Assembly (NCBI RefSeq): GCF_947489035.1
Contig: NZ_CANLCI010000030.1
Coordinates: forward strand, 1-59,054
DNA from: an uncultured Ferrimonas sp.
GTDB lineage: Bacteria > Pseudomonadota > Gammaproteobacteria > Enterobacterales > Shewanellaceae
Direction of reading: 5' to 3'
Length of the DNA stretch: 59,054 nucleotides
Positions 27,636 to 36,134 of this stretch are shown here, piece by piece. The notes beneath the pieces are model-generated. The model saw only the letters and a program-made list of their open reading frames with translations. It did not search any database and had not been told where the DNA came from. Within the stretch, counting starts at the first letter, position 1, and each line of letters begins with the position of its first letter. Position numbers and translations under genes: made by a program.

Positions 27636-28172
27636 TCAATTAAGGGCATACACCAAGCAGGCTAACTGCGCCTGCATCATGTTGTCGGCGGCTTGGGTCA
27701 GTTCTGTTAAGCGCGGGCAGTGGCTGCGATTTTGGCGGCGCAGTGCGCGCACTTGAGTGAGCAGCATCTCTAGGCTTTTGTGTTGGCTTTTCAGTTGCAG
27801 CAGCAATTGCGCGGCCTGCTGTTGGCGGTTGTCGATGCAGTTTTGCACCACGCGTGAGCGTTGCTGTTGCTCCATCTGCCACAGGTTTTGGTCGATCTCT
27901 AAGGCTTTGCTGGCGTTCCGCAGTTGATGCTCTAACGACCGTTTTTGCGCCTGCAATTGTTGGGTGATCTCCCGTGCGCGCTGCAGCTTGCAGTAAGAGT
28001 TAATGGCGTCGGCCACCGAAATGGCGGCATCGACCCACACGGCCACGGGGTTAACCCCTTTGGCGCCCACCCGCACCAGCTGCACAGCGGTTTTGCCATT
28101 TTTCATCATGCGCATTTGCCGGGCGGAGCCGATATCGAGCTGATTAAATTGAAATAGATCGACGGTTTTCAT
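27636..28172 (-). CDS. coiled-coil protein with a short hydrophobic helix, helicase operon
   Basis: A 178-residue protein of unknown family. Residues about 43-57 (NPVAVWVDAAISVAD) form a moderately hydrophobic helix that may be membrane-associated. Residues 63-150 are Gln/Arg-rich coiled coil, followed by a final amphipathic helix. The ATG overlaps the stop of the preceding gene (ATGA). The similar build of this protein, its neighbour and the helicase N-terminus suggests that the three bundle together. Confidence 0.7.
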   Translation of the reverse strand: MKTVDLFQFNQLDIGSARQMRMMKNGKTAVQLVRVGAKGVNPVAVWVDAAISVADAINSYCKLQRAREITQQLQAQKRSLEHQLRNASKALEIDQNLWQMEQQQRSRVVQNCIDNRQQQAAQLLLQLKSQHKSLEMLLTQVRALRRQNRSHCPRLTELTQAADNMMQAQLACLVYALN

Positions 28173-29221
28173 GATTGCGGCTCAGGGCTAGATGGGGCGA
28201 TAGGCTCGGCTTGAGCTAACAGGGCTTGCAACAGCGTGTTGCGGCCAAGGATCACCGCCCGGCACGCTTGGGTTAGCGAAACGTGCTGGCTGAGCAACGG
28301 CGAGGTGGCTGGGGGTTGGGGTTGCCAGTCGGCCAGCGCATGCAGTTGCGCGGTTGGCCAGTGCAGATCCTGCTTGCGAGAGACCGATTCGGTTACGTTG
28401 CTGAGCGGCGTGGCCGACACTAAACAGAAGTCCTGCGTAAAGGGCGGCTGCGGTGGCAGTTGCGCGGCCAGCAAGGGCGGCACCTGATACTCGATGCGGC
28501 AGCGGATCAGCGGCAATTGCACGGTGTAGCCATACCAATGCTCGGTTTCCAGTGGCGTGCCTTGGGGCAGGGTCACTTCGCGGTAAAGTGGGTTGATTTG
28601 ATCGCCATCAACGCTTAACTGGAACTGCCACGCGTGGCGCTGGCTGTCGATAATCGCCTGTTGTTGCGGCCACAGTTGGCCGATGAAATCGACAAACTTG
28701 GTGCCGTCGTCGTCGCTTAACTTGCGCGTAAGTCGACGAGTTTGCTGCACCTTTTGTACGTTCCAATCGCGTTCAAATTCCGGCACCACCACCGCGGTGT
28801 CAGGCGTTGGCTGCTGCAGTTGCTGTGCATCCATGCAGCAGAACAAAGCGCCCATGCTGTCTATCGCGTCCAGATACAGCGGTTGGCTTTGGCCATTCAG
28901 GGCGGCTGCCTGTGCCATTTCAAGCCCCATTTCGGTTAAACATTGCCGATCTAAATCGAACCAACCCAAACTTTCTAGCCGAGTCAAAATGGGCTCTAGA
29001 TGGGAATCGGTTAGGGCGGTGATGGTTTTGATGTGGTGCAGGGTGGTGCCGTCGGTGGCTAAGGCTTGCAGCACAAATTGCGATACCGTGCCGAGCGCCG
29101 ACAACAGCTGATGTTGCAAGGTAAGCTGGTAACGCCGAATGGGCAGTTGCACGCTTAGCGGGGCAGGTAAAGTTGCCGGTGAATTCATATTTGGAGGCGC
29201 GGCCTGTGCAATTTTGTCCAT
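28169..29221 (-). CDS. first gene of helicase operon, winged-helix-like N-terminus
   Basis: A 350-residue protein of unknown family. Residues about 30-95 (LTLQHQLLSALGTVSQFVLQ, then HHIKTITALTDSHLEPILTRLESLGWFD) look like a winged helix, with a recognition helix followed by a wing-like LGWFDLDRQCLTE. The remaining 250 residues contain no motif I know. ATG 29221 has TAGGA eight bases upstream; ATG 29254 is in frame but without a ribosome site. It opens a unit whose second gene overlaps by 4 bp. It may be a DNA-binding subunit or the operon regulator. Confidence 0.7.
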   Translation of the reverse strand: MDKIAQAAPPNMNSPATLPAPLSVQLPIRRYQLTLQHQLLSALGTVSQFVLQALATDGTTLHHIKTITALTDSHLEPILTRLESLGWFDLDRQCLTEMGLEMAQAAALNGQSQPLYLDAIDSMGALFCCMDAQQLQQPTPDTAVVVPEFERDWNVQKVQQTRRLTRKLSDDDGTKFVDFIGQLWPQQQAIIDSQRHAWQFQLSVDGDQINPLYREVTLPQGTPLETEHWYGYTVQLPLIRCRIEYQVPPLLAAQLPPQPPFTQDFCLVSATPLSNVTESVSRKQDLHWPTAQLHALADWQPQPPATSPLLSQHVSLTQACRAVILGRNTLLQALLAQAEPIAPSSPEPQS

Positions 29222-29554
29222 TAAATCAATCCTACCATAGCAACGGCTGACCATCTTGTGATGGCGGATCGGTTCTTGCCTGCAAAATATACATGTCGCT
29301 TTTTGGCGCGGATCCCCAGTAGACGGCGGTTATCACCGGCCACGGCATCGCTGGAAGACTGCAGGGCGAGAAGGCCCAAATGACCGGTTTTTTTTTCGGG
29401 CTATCGTCGCCAGTGTTTGCTGTTGCCAAAGGCAATAAATGCCGTGGTTTTATTTGCTTTTATTATCCATTTAGAACATTTGCACTAGATGTTAACAGTT
29501 TGAGTTGCCGTTGAATTTTCATCCGTTAAAGTAGGCCAGTTCAGGGAGGAATAT

Positions 29555-30379
29555 ATGGTTCGATTGGGATTGGCTTTACTGCTATTGAGCAGCATGGCTC
29601 AGGCGGCGGTGCCCTTAGTGCATTGCGATGGTTGCGCCTTGGCCAAACTGAAACAGTTTAAACAGCATAAGCCGCAGGCCGAGCAAGCGTTGGTGTTGGA
29701 TCTGCAGCAGCCGCTATTAGCGCACTACCGTTTTGCGGCTCAAGACCATGGGATTGGCCAGCTGAGCACCAAAGTGGCGCAGCCTTTGCCAGCCAAGCTG
29801 CGGGTCAGTTTTAAGCAAGCGATACAATCGCGGCAGCAGTTGCAGCGGCAGCTCAAGCAGTTAACCAAAAACGGCGCCATCGCCACCAGCACCTTACGTA
29901 ACCCGCCGCAGGACGTGTTCACGCTGATCAGCGACAGCCGCGCGCGGCAGCGTTTATGCCAGCAGTTGGCCAGTCAACTGCCCAGCTACGCCAGCGCCCA
30001 AGTGGATTGGCAACTGCTGCAACAGCAAGGCCGCGCTTACCACCAAGACTTGCAGCTGCCGTTAAACCTGCTTACGCAGGGGATGGAGCTGCGGGTGCGC
30101 TTTAACGACAATTCTTGGGCGCAGTTAGAGCTGACCCCAGCCAATAACAGCTGTGCGGTCTTCACCGCGATGGATCAGCAGTTTAATGAGATCCCAATGC
30201 CCGGCGCGATGCTCGGCGGCGTGTACGACATTAAAAACGGCCCCCATTGGCAGCAGTGGCGCCGTTACATTGACCACCATTGGCAGGCCAAATTGGTTGA
30301 GCGCAGCAACGTCGCGCAGCCACAACAGATGCGCTGCAAACGCCGCAGCAAGCCCAAGTGGCAGTGCGATTATCAGTAA
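29555..30379 (+). CDS. exported protein with a CDGC motif, unknown function
   Basis: A 274-residue protein with a signal peptide (MVRLGLALLLLSSMAQA, cleaved after AQA) and GGGAGG seven bases before the ATG. Just after the signal comes LVHCDGCALAKLKQF, a CxxC pair like a redox or metal site. The rest is Gln-rich and helical, with two later cysteines (SCAVF, MRCKRR) and a basic end. Nothing assigns a function. It is divergent from the helicase operon across a 330-bp gap and may share its regulation. Confidence 0.75.
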   Translation: MVRLGLALLLLSSMAQAAVPLVHCDGCALAKLKQFKQHKPQAEQALVLDLQQPLLAHYRFAAQDHGIGQLSTKVAQPLPAKLRVSFKQAIQSRQQLQRQLKQLTKNGAIATSTLRNPPQDVFTLISDSRARQRLCQQLASQLPSYASAQVDWQLLQQQGRAYHQDLQLPLNLLTQGMELRVRFNDNSWAQLELTPANNSCAVFTAMDQQFNEIPMPGAMLGGVYDIKNGPHWQQWRRYIDHHWQAKLVERSNVAQPQQMRCKRRSKPKWQCDYQ

Positions 30380-30443
30380 CAAAATCGCGCCCTCGGCTTG
30401 GTGATTGCGCCAGACTGGCTCGGCCGTTGACCGTACAATAACC

Positions 30444-30470
30444 AAGCCCGCATACGGATATGCGGGCTTG
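30444..30470. terminator. hairpin between convergent genes
   Basis: AAGCCCGCA pairs perfectly with TGCGGGCTT, with an eight-base centre. It lies between the CDGC gene and the PepSY-TM gene. The T tract is poor on both strands. Confidence 0.55.
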
Positions 30471-30492
30471 CTGTGGGTAGCGGCTTGGGGGG

Positions 30493-31068
30493 CTAGATCA
30501 GCAAAAACAGAATTGGGATAACCACCCCAGCGCTGATCAACAGCAGCGATTTAGGCCGCTTGGGGCCATGCTTGCCCTTAACCATAAACAGCGCCGACAG
30601 CGCCAAGAAGATCAGCAAAGCGGCGAACATGTCAGAGAAATAGACCCAAGCGTTGCGGGTTTCATTCAGGTGCAGTCGATTCAGCGCCTGCAGGATCGGC
30701 CGTGGTTCGATTTGCTCAATCGCCAGTTGATGATTCTGGGTATCGAGGATTAGATTGCTGCCCCCTTCCAAAAACAGCTGATAGCGCTTTGGCGACAACC
30801 ACACTGACGACCGCACGGGGGCAGTCAACTGCGCTTGGGTAAGCAGCTGCTGGTTGATCTGCTGATCGCTTAGCTGCAGCCACGGCGCTGGGGTAACGCT
30901 AAGCTGGGAATGCGCTACCGCGTAGTTGGGGTTCCAATCCGCCATGTGATTCACCGCAATGCCGCTGATGGCGAACACCAGCGCAAAACCGATGCACAGA
31001 TAGCCCACATCGCGGTGCAGCTGGCGGTTTAAGCGGTACCAATTGATCCGCTTAAACGCCTTAATCAA
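30493..31068 (-). CDS. PepSY-associated transmembrane protein
   Basis: A 191-residue inner-membrane protein. The N-terminus RLNRQLHRDVGYLCIGFALVFAISGIAVNH is the typical first helix of PepSY-TM proteins, with an HRDVG motif. A periplasmic PepSY-like domain (about 50-125) and two C-terminal helices follow. Related proteins act in metal or siderophore-linked ferric reduction. It overlaps the DUF4920-like gene by 8 bp, so the two are a pair. Confidence 0.85.
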   Translation of the reverse strand: MIKAFKRINWYRLNRQLHRDVGYLCIGFALVFAISGIAVNHMADWNPNYAVAHSQLSVTPAPWLQLSDQQINQQLLTQAQLTAPVRSSVWLSPKRYQLFLEGGSNLILDTQNHQLAIEQIEPRPILQALNRLHLNETRNAWVYFSDMFAALLIFLALSALFMVKGKHGPKRPKSLLLISAGVVIPILFLLI

Positions 31069-31519
31069 GGATCTTCACTCCGGTAGGCACCAGCTGGTAG
31101 GCGGTGTGCGCCTTGGTCACCGAGGCCGGATCAAAGGCGTCGCCATTGGCTTCGGCTTGGCGCGCGCGCATGGCAATGGTTTGCTCAAGGCTGTAAGGGA
31201 TCGCCTGCAAGGTGCCGGTGGCTAACGCTTGGCGCCCTTTCGCGCTTAACGGAAACACCATCTCGCCATCTTTTACTTTAACCCGCAGATCTTGAAAGCG
31301 TTGATCCGACGCCAGCGTCAACCAGCAGCCGCGCTTAGAGCACACCGAAACAATGGTGCCTTCAATGGTAACCGGCTGTTCCAGATAGTTTTGCGGCGTG
31401 GCCAAAATGGTGGAAACCTTGGTCAGCAGCTGTGGCTGTACCGGCTGGCCAAACTCCAACTCGGCCGCAAAGGCGCTGCTGCTTAGTAACAGTGCCGCAC
31501 TTAATAGGGTTTTTAGCAT
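31061..31519 (-). CDS. exported DUF4920-like protein
   Basis: A 152-residue protein with a signal peptide (MLKTLLSAALLLSSSAFAAE). The mature part is a small OB-like domain carrying VCSKRGCWLTL, the Cys-x5-Cys-Trp signature I associate with DUF4920. A longer frame to 31627 lacks a ribosome site and would hide the signal peptide. It is the first gene of a two-gene unit with the PepSY-TM gene and is preceded by a possible Fur box. Confidence 0.8.
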   Translation of the reverse strand: MLKTLLSAALLLSSSAFAAELEFGQPVQPQLLTKVSTILATPQNYLEQPVTIEGTIVSVCSKRGCWLTLASDQRFQDLRVKVKDGEMVFPLSAKGRQALATGTLQAIPYSLEQTIAMRARQAEANGDAFDPASVTKAHTAYQLVPTGVKILD

Positions 31520-31574
31520 CGGGGTAGTCTCTTTCCTTGGGCGTGTTCGGGCGCTCACTTTACCTGAAACGAAA

Positions 31575-31589
31575 ATCGTTATCATCTGT
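31575..31589 (-). promoter_or_regulatory. possible Fur box
   Basis: On the minus strand TGATAACGATTTTCG lies about 60 bp before the DUF4920-like start. It matches about 11 of 14 positions of the 7-1-7 Fur pattern (TGATAAT-N-ATTATCA). This would fit iron control of the pair. One weak match is not proof. Confidence 0.35.
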
Positions 31590-31753
31590 GTAACCTCAGC
31601 CTTAACGCTGAATCGAGGGTTGATCACAGCGGCTTAATGTTGCTGCCACCCTGTCAGTGCCGTTTTTAGTCGCTTAACCGGTGAAACCTCAGCGCCGTGG
31701 CTTCCCCCTAAGTGCCGCTCGTCCCACGCTGGGTTCAGTCTAGGCCAGCCACT

Positions 31754-32557
31754 TTAATTCTTGTTGTAGCCAAACTGGCGGGTTTTCAGGGTGTTCTTCC
31801 ACCAGCTTTCGCGGTTTAGGATCATCTTATCGTCGGTGGTGGATTTGAAGATCTCAAGAATGCTGTATTCAAAATGGCTTTGAATGTGCTCAAACGGCAG
31901 CGGCTTTAGCCCTTGGTTTTGGCCGTGACCGGTGTTGACGTAAGCCTGCCAACGGCCTAACAGCATGTGCTCGCCGCTGGCGGAGCCAACGTACATCTTG
32001 CCGTTGCTGGTGTCGGTGATCAGGTACACCGCTTTCTGGTTTTGCAGCGCGGTTTTCCAGTTCTCTTTTTGCACCACCGCCGCCAGATCCCGCCACGACA
32101 GCCGCACGTTGTCGTAACCGGGGAACCGATCGTTACCAAAGTCGTCGGCTAAGATCTGCGCCACCTTACAGTCGCCAATCACCGATCCCGCCTTGCGGAT
32201 CATCGCTTGCGATTTGTTCTTAAATTCAATCACCAAGCGGCCACAGTATTTGTCGTACTGCGGCAGCGACTCGTATTGATAGCCGACCCCATCCAGCACG
32301 TTCAGATCTTGGGTTACGCGGCCAACGTGAAACAGCAAAAAGCGGTTGCCCTCAATCTTGAGGAAGCCCACGGTGATCTGCCCGACCTTGTAGGATTTCT
32401 TGGTTTTGTAGTTCCAATAGTGGCCATCCAACAAGGTGGACAGATCCTGCTGCTTGTAGATGTCGGTGGGGCTCCAGTTGCCGCCAAACATCAAGTTAAA
32501 GCGGATCTTGACGTTATCTAGGTCGTCAAAGCGCAGTATGTCGTTTAGGTAGATCAT
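31754..32557 (-). CDS. GIY-YIG nuclease-family protein
   Basis: A 267-residue protein. The N-terminal 165 residues are of unknown type. Residues 170-267 are a GIY-YIG domain: AVYLITDTSNGKMYVGSAS carries the YLI and YVG strands, and ESWWKNTLKTR contains the metal-binding glutamate. GIY-YIG enzymes are metal-dependent endonucleases in repair, restriction or homing. AGGAA precedes the chosen ATG. It is monocistronic, next to a cluster of dispersed repeats. Confidence 0.85.
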   Translation of the reverse strand: MIYLNDILRFDDLDNVKIRFNLMFGGNWSPTDIYKQQDLSTLLDGHYWNYKTKKSYKVGQITVGFLKIEGNRFLLFHVGRVTQDLNVLDGVGYQYESLPQYDKYCGRLVIEFKNKSQAMIRKAGSVIGDCKVAQILADDFGNDRFPGYDNVRLSWRDLAAVVQKENWKTALQNQKAVYLITDTSNGKMYVGSASGEHMLLGRWQAYVNTGHGQNQGLKPLPFEHIQSHFEYSILEIFKSTTDDKMILNRESWWKNTLKTRQFGYNKN

Positions 32558-32686
32558 CGGGTTCCTGCAAGGGCGGGGAGTGCTGCGTTTAGTGTATCGC
32601 AGCAGCACGGTAACTTGGGCGACAATTGCTCGCCGCAGCTCACGTTTGCCGCAGTTGCCGATGGCTTGTTGCAGTTGTTCGCAATC

Positions 32687-32720
32687 GTTCGATTACGCCT
32701 GCGGCGAATCAAACCTACGG
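32687..32720 (+). repeat. half copy of GTAGGT...ACCTAC element
   Basis: Only the right half of the element described at 32759-32850: GTTCGATTACGCC then GGCGAATCAAACCTACGG. Confidence 0.7.
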
Positions 32721-32758
32721 CCATTGGTGTGCCACGGGCTTATAGCGAGCGGCAAAAG

Positions 32759-32850
32759 GTAGGTCACGTTAGCCGCTGTTTGGCGTAACGTGACAATGTC
32801 TGTCGTTATTTCGCAATGGTTCGATTACGCCTGCGGCTAATCAAACCTAC
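32759..32850 (+). repeat. dispersed palindromic element, copy 2
   Basis: A 92-bp element bounded by inverted GTAGGT and ACCTAC. It contains two internal hairpins, GTCACGTTAGCC with GGCGTAACGTGAC, and GATTACGCC with GGCTAATC. It looks like a REP/MITE-type unit moved by an enzyme encoded elsewhere. Confidence 0.8.
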
Positions 32851-32900
32851 GGGCTGTCACTCGATGAGGGCGCGGCTAAATGGGTTGTCCGGCCAAATTT

Positions 32901-33245
32901 CTAACCGTGTACCGCAACGCTATCCTTTGGTGCTTCACCCCGATTATCCATGCCATAGTCTCGGATTACGCCAGCAACCCTTAACCTGTAGTTTTCAAAT
33001 ACCCCACCACGCCCTTTGGATTGTGCAAAGCGATGGGACTCTAAACTGCGCCACTCTTGGATGGACGCTTCATCTCGCCAAAATGACAACGACAACATCT
33101 TGCCTTCATTAGACAAACTCTGAAAACGCTCAATAGATATGAAACCGTCAATTTCAGACAGCAATGGTTTGATTTTATTAGCAATGTCCAAATGTTGTGC
33201 GGTCTTACCCTCAGCAACTTGAACCTCAAAAATTACAGCAATCAT
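32901..33245 (-). CDS. antibiotic biosynthesis monooxygenase (ABM) domain protein
   Basis: A 114-residue protein with a dimeric alpha/beta-barrel ABM fold: MIAVIFEVQVAEGKT, then FISIERFQS, LSLSFWRDEASIQEWRS and HRFAQSKGRG, the normal strand-helix order. Such small proteins oxidise aromatic substrates or degrade haem, but many have no assigned substrate. The gene is alone, flanked on both sides by GTAGGT...ACCTAC elements, and more AT-rich than its neighbours. Confidence 0.85.
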   Translation of the reverse strand: MIAVIFEVQVAEGKTAQHLDIANKIKPLLSEIDGFISIERFQSLSNEGKMLSLSFWRDEASIQEWRSLESHRFAQSKGRGGVFENYRLRVAGVIRDYGMDNRGEAPKDSVAVHG

Positions 33246-33334
33246 ATTTCACCCAGTAACCATGCAAACAGGTTGTATCTTAACGGTTGGTGATAAAAAT
33301 TCATGACGAAATCACCATAACCATCAGCAAAAAC

Positions 33335-33422
33335 GTAGGTCACGTTAGCCGCTCTTTGGCGTAACGTGACATGCCCATTGGCTCGCCATCGTTCGATTAC
33401 GCCTGTGGCTAATCAAACCTAC
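33335..33422 (+). repeat. dispersed palindromic element, copy 3
   Basis: 88 bp with the same termini and two hairpins as copy 2. It is the first half of a tandem duplication that also copies the leftward flank (AAATTCATGACGAA and ATCACCATAACCATCAGC). Confidence 0.8.
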
Positions 33423-33486
33423 GGCGGTTCGTAAATTCATGACGAACGGCAATAAATGGCCAATCACCATAACCATCAGCAAAAAC

Positions 33487-33575
33487 GTAGGTCACGTTAG
33501 CCGCTCTTTGGCGTAACGTGACAATGCTCATTGGCTCGCCATTGTTCGATTACGCCTGCGGCTAATCAAACTTAC
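33487..33575 (+). repeat. dispersed palindromic element, copy 4
   Basis: 89 bp, nearly identical to copy 3. The right terminus is ACTTAC rather than ACCTAC. Its left flank repeats that of copy 3 with a 17-bp insertion. Confidence 0.8.
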
Positions 33576-33713
33576 GGTCTGTATTTTGGGGCTAAACAAT
33601 GTGAGAGCAACACCGCTTATGCTCTACCGCCGCATTGGAGGTGCCCAGCGCAGCGTTTTGGGCGCCGACCTAAGGCGAAGGGATTCCAAAGGGCAGCGCC
33701 CTTTGGGTGCCGT

Positions 33714-34046
33714 CGCCACCGCGACCTAACCCCCGCGCAATCCACGCCAAAGGCACACGCCGCAGGCGCAACGCCAGTAATCGTAGGTCGGGGGTTATCC
33801 CGACAAATAGCACAACCGACCGCTGCAATCTCTGTACCCCAAAACACCCTCGTCGGCATCAATGCCGAGCTACCACCAATTCACCGCCCGCGCTTGTTCC
33901 TGCGCCGCATCCGCAACTGTGGCTGCTCACGAGCAGCCCTACTCCTTGACCTTGCGGCCAACGCTTTTGATTTTGCTCTACCGCCGCCACCGCGACATAA
34001 CCCAGTGCAAGCCACGCCAAAGGCACACGCCGCAGGCGGCAATGCC
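33714..34046 (+). repeat. pair of 62-bp direct repeats
   Basis: The copies at 33714-33775 and 33985-34046 share CGCCACCGCGAC, CCACGCCAAAGGCACACGCC and GCAGGCG with few differences. A palindrome (CCAAAGGGC / GCCCTTTGG) lies just before the first copy. The ~550 bp between copy 4 and ettA contains no supportable gene. Confidence 0.7.
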
Positions 34047-34104
34047 TCTCTCGCATTCAATGCCGACCTACAACAGCAGCCGCAAAACACCCGCCCACAA
34101 AAAA

Positions 34105-34124
34105 GCCGCACTGTTCAGTGCGGC
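34105..34124 (-). terminator. ettA terminator
   Basis: Stem GCCGCACT / AGTGCGGC, then TTTTTT on the minus strand, 36 bp after the ettA stop. Confidence 0.85.
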
Positions 34125-34159
34125 TTCTGGCATTGCGACAAACGCCATCAACGAAACGA

Positions 34160-35824
34160 TCAGCTGATGCGCTTGTACTTAACGCGGTGCGGCTCGGTGA
34201 TGTCGATGCCTTGCTCTTTCTTCATCCAGTCAGCGTATTCTTGGAAGTTGCCTTCAAAGAAGTTGTGCTTGCCTTCGTCGCGGTAATCCAGAATGTGAGT
34301 GGCAACGCGGTCGAGGAACCAACGGTCGTGCGAGATCACCATGGCACAGCCAGGGAAGTCCAGCAGGGCGTTTTCCAGCGCGCGCAGGGTTTCGATGTCC
34401 AAGTCGTTGGTTGGCTCATCCAACAGCAGCAAGTTGCCGCCGGTTTGCAGCAGCTTGGCAAGGTGCAAGCGGCCACGTTCACCACCGGACAGTTCGCCCA
34501 CGCGCTTCTGCTGATCGCTGCCTTTAAAGTTAAAGCGCGATACGTAAGCGCGAGAAGGGATCTCGAAGCTGCCGATCTTCATGATGTCTTGACCGCCAGA
34601 CACTTCGTCAAACACGGTTTTTGAATCGTCCATGTCATCGCGGAACTGATCCACCGAGGCGATCTTAACGGTGTCGCCCAAGGTGATGGAGCCGGAATCT
34701 GGCTGCTCTTGGCCGCTCATCATGCGGAACAGGGTGGATTTACCGGCACCGTTCGAACCGATGATGCCAACAATGGCGCCCTTAGGCACCGAGAACGACA
34801 AATCATCAATCAGCACGCGGCCGTCGTAGGATTTGGTCAGGTTTTCGATGTCCACCACTTTGTCGCCCAGACGTGGTCCTGGCGGGATAAACAGCTCGTT
34901 GGTTTCGTTACGCTTCTGGTATTCAGCAGTGTTCAGCTCGTCAAAGCGGGCCATACGGGCTTTGGATTTGGCTTGGCGACCTTTTGGATTCTGGCGAACC
35001 CACTCCAACTCTTTCTGGATCGACTTCTGGCGGGCTTTCTCTTGCGAGGCTTCCTGCTGCAGACGGGCGTCTTTTTGTTCCAGCCAGGAGGAGTAGTTGC
35101 CTTCCCATGGAATGCCTTCACCACGGTCCAGTTCTAAGATCCAGCCAGCGGCGTTGTCCAAGAAGTAACGATCGTGGGTAATGGCCACCACGGTGCCTGG
35201 GTATTCCACTAAGAAGCGTTCCAGCCACGCCACGGATTCGGCATCCAAGTGGTTGGTTGGTTCGTCCAGAAGCAGCATGTCTGGCTTTTCCAGCAACAGA
35301 CGACACAGCGCCACACGGCGGCGTTCACCACCGGACAGGTTGCCAATTTTGGCATCCCACGCGGGCAGACGCATGGCATCGGCGGCGCGCTCTAGGGCGT
35401 TTTCAAGGTTGTGGCCATCTTTGGCGTTGATGATCGCTTCCAGCTCGCCTTGCTCTTTGGCGAGGGCATCAAAGTCGGCGCCTTCTTCGGCGTACTCAGC
35501 GTACACCTCGTCCAGTCGCTTCATTGCACCGGCCACGTCGGCAACGGCTTCTTCAATCGCTTCGCGCACGGTTTGGTTTTCGTCCAGCTTCGGTTCCTGC
35601 GGCAGGTAACCGACTTTGGTGCCAGCTTGTGGGCGGGCTTCGCCTTCAAACTCGGTATCAACCCCGGCCATGATCCGCAGCAGGGTGGATTTTCCGGCGC
35701 CGTTCAAACCTAATACGCCGATCTTGGCGCCGGGGAAGAACGAGAGGGAGATGTCTTTCAGAATATGACGCTTCGGCGGCACAACTTTGCCAACGCGGAG
35801 CATGCTGTAAATGAACTGGGCCAT
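34160..35824 (-). CDS. ettA: energy-dependent translational throttle protein EttA (ABC-F)
   Basis: A 554-residue ABC-F ATPase (E. coli 555) that binds the ribosomal E site and gates the first peptide bond according to ADP/ATP ratio. There are two ABC domains: Walker A GLNGAGKST with signature LSGGERRR, and GSNGAGKST with LSGGERGR. LLDEPTNHLD and LLDEPTNDLD are the Walker B segments. The charged inter-domain linker is also present. MAQFIYSMLRVGKVVPPKR matches the family start; ATG 35836 is four codons upstream. Monocistronic. Confidence 0.97.
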   Translation of the reverse strand: MAQFIYSMLRVGKVVPPKRHILKDISLSFFPGAKIGVLGLNGAGKSTLLRIMAGVDTEFEGEARPQAGTKVGYLPQEPKLDENQTVREAIEEAVADVAGAMKRLDEVYAEYAEEGADFDALAKEQGELEAIINAKDGHNLENALERAADAMRLPAWDAKIGNLSGGERRRVALCRLLLEKPDMLLLDEPTNHLDAESVAWLERFLVEYPGTVVAITHDRYFLDNAAGWILELDRGEGIPWEGNYSSWLEQKDARLQQEASQEKARQKSIQKELEWVRQNPKGRQAKSKARMARFDELNTAEYQKRNETNELFIPPGPRLGDKVVDIENLTKSYDGRVLIDDLSFSVPKGAIVGIIGSNGAGKSTLFRMMSGQEQPDSGSITLGDTVKIASVDQFRDDMDDSKTVFDEVSGGQDIMKIGSFEIPSRAYVSRFNFKGSDQQKRVGELSGGERGRLHLAKLLQTGGNLLLLDEPTNDLDIETLRALENALLDFPGCAMVISHDRWFLDRVATHILDYRDEGKHNFFEGNFQEYADWMKKEQGIDITEPHRVKYKRIS

Positions 35825-36134
35825 TGTTTTTCGCACTTATTCGCTGAGTTAAAGGCGTAATTTTACCGCAAAAATGCCTTGGCGGGGCAAATTTGCAGTA
35901 CGGCGCTGTCACCGCGAAAAGATTGCCGTAAGGCTGCATTTGTTAACGGCGAATTATCAGACTGTGGTGCTGGCTTTGCCGCTAGGTTGAGGTGAGTTTT
36001 TGCACAGAAAAATGAGAGCTACCGCGCGGTTTTCTTGCTTCAGCTTTGCTACTTTTCGCGCCCTTACCTCACCCAGCTGAGAATGGTTGCTATTTACGGC
36101 GGCCGTGATGTTGAGGGCGACTCAGGAATTGATG

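Noticed and set aside
32687..33575. CRISPR array
   Set aside because: The repeats are ~90 bp, imperfect, irregularly spaced and internally palindromic. Spacers are not uniform and no cas gene is present.
33531..34286. 251-codon plus-strand open frame
   Set aside because: It runs through the repeat mosaic, the ettA terminator and antisense to ettA. The protein is low-complexity, with no start signal.
36000..36134. Fur box before the haem-type receptor
   Set aside because: The best candidate (TGAGAATGGTTGCTA near 36079) matches only one half-site.
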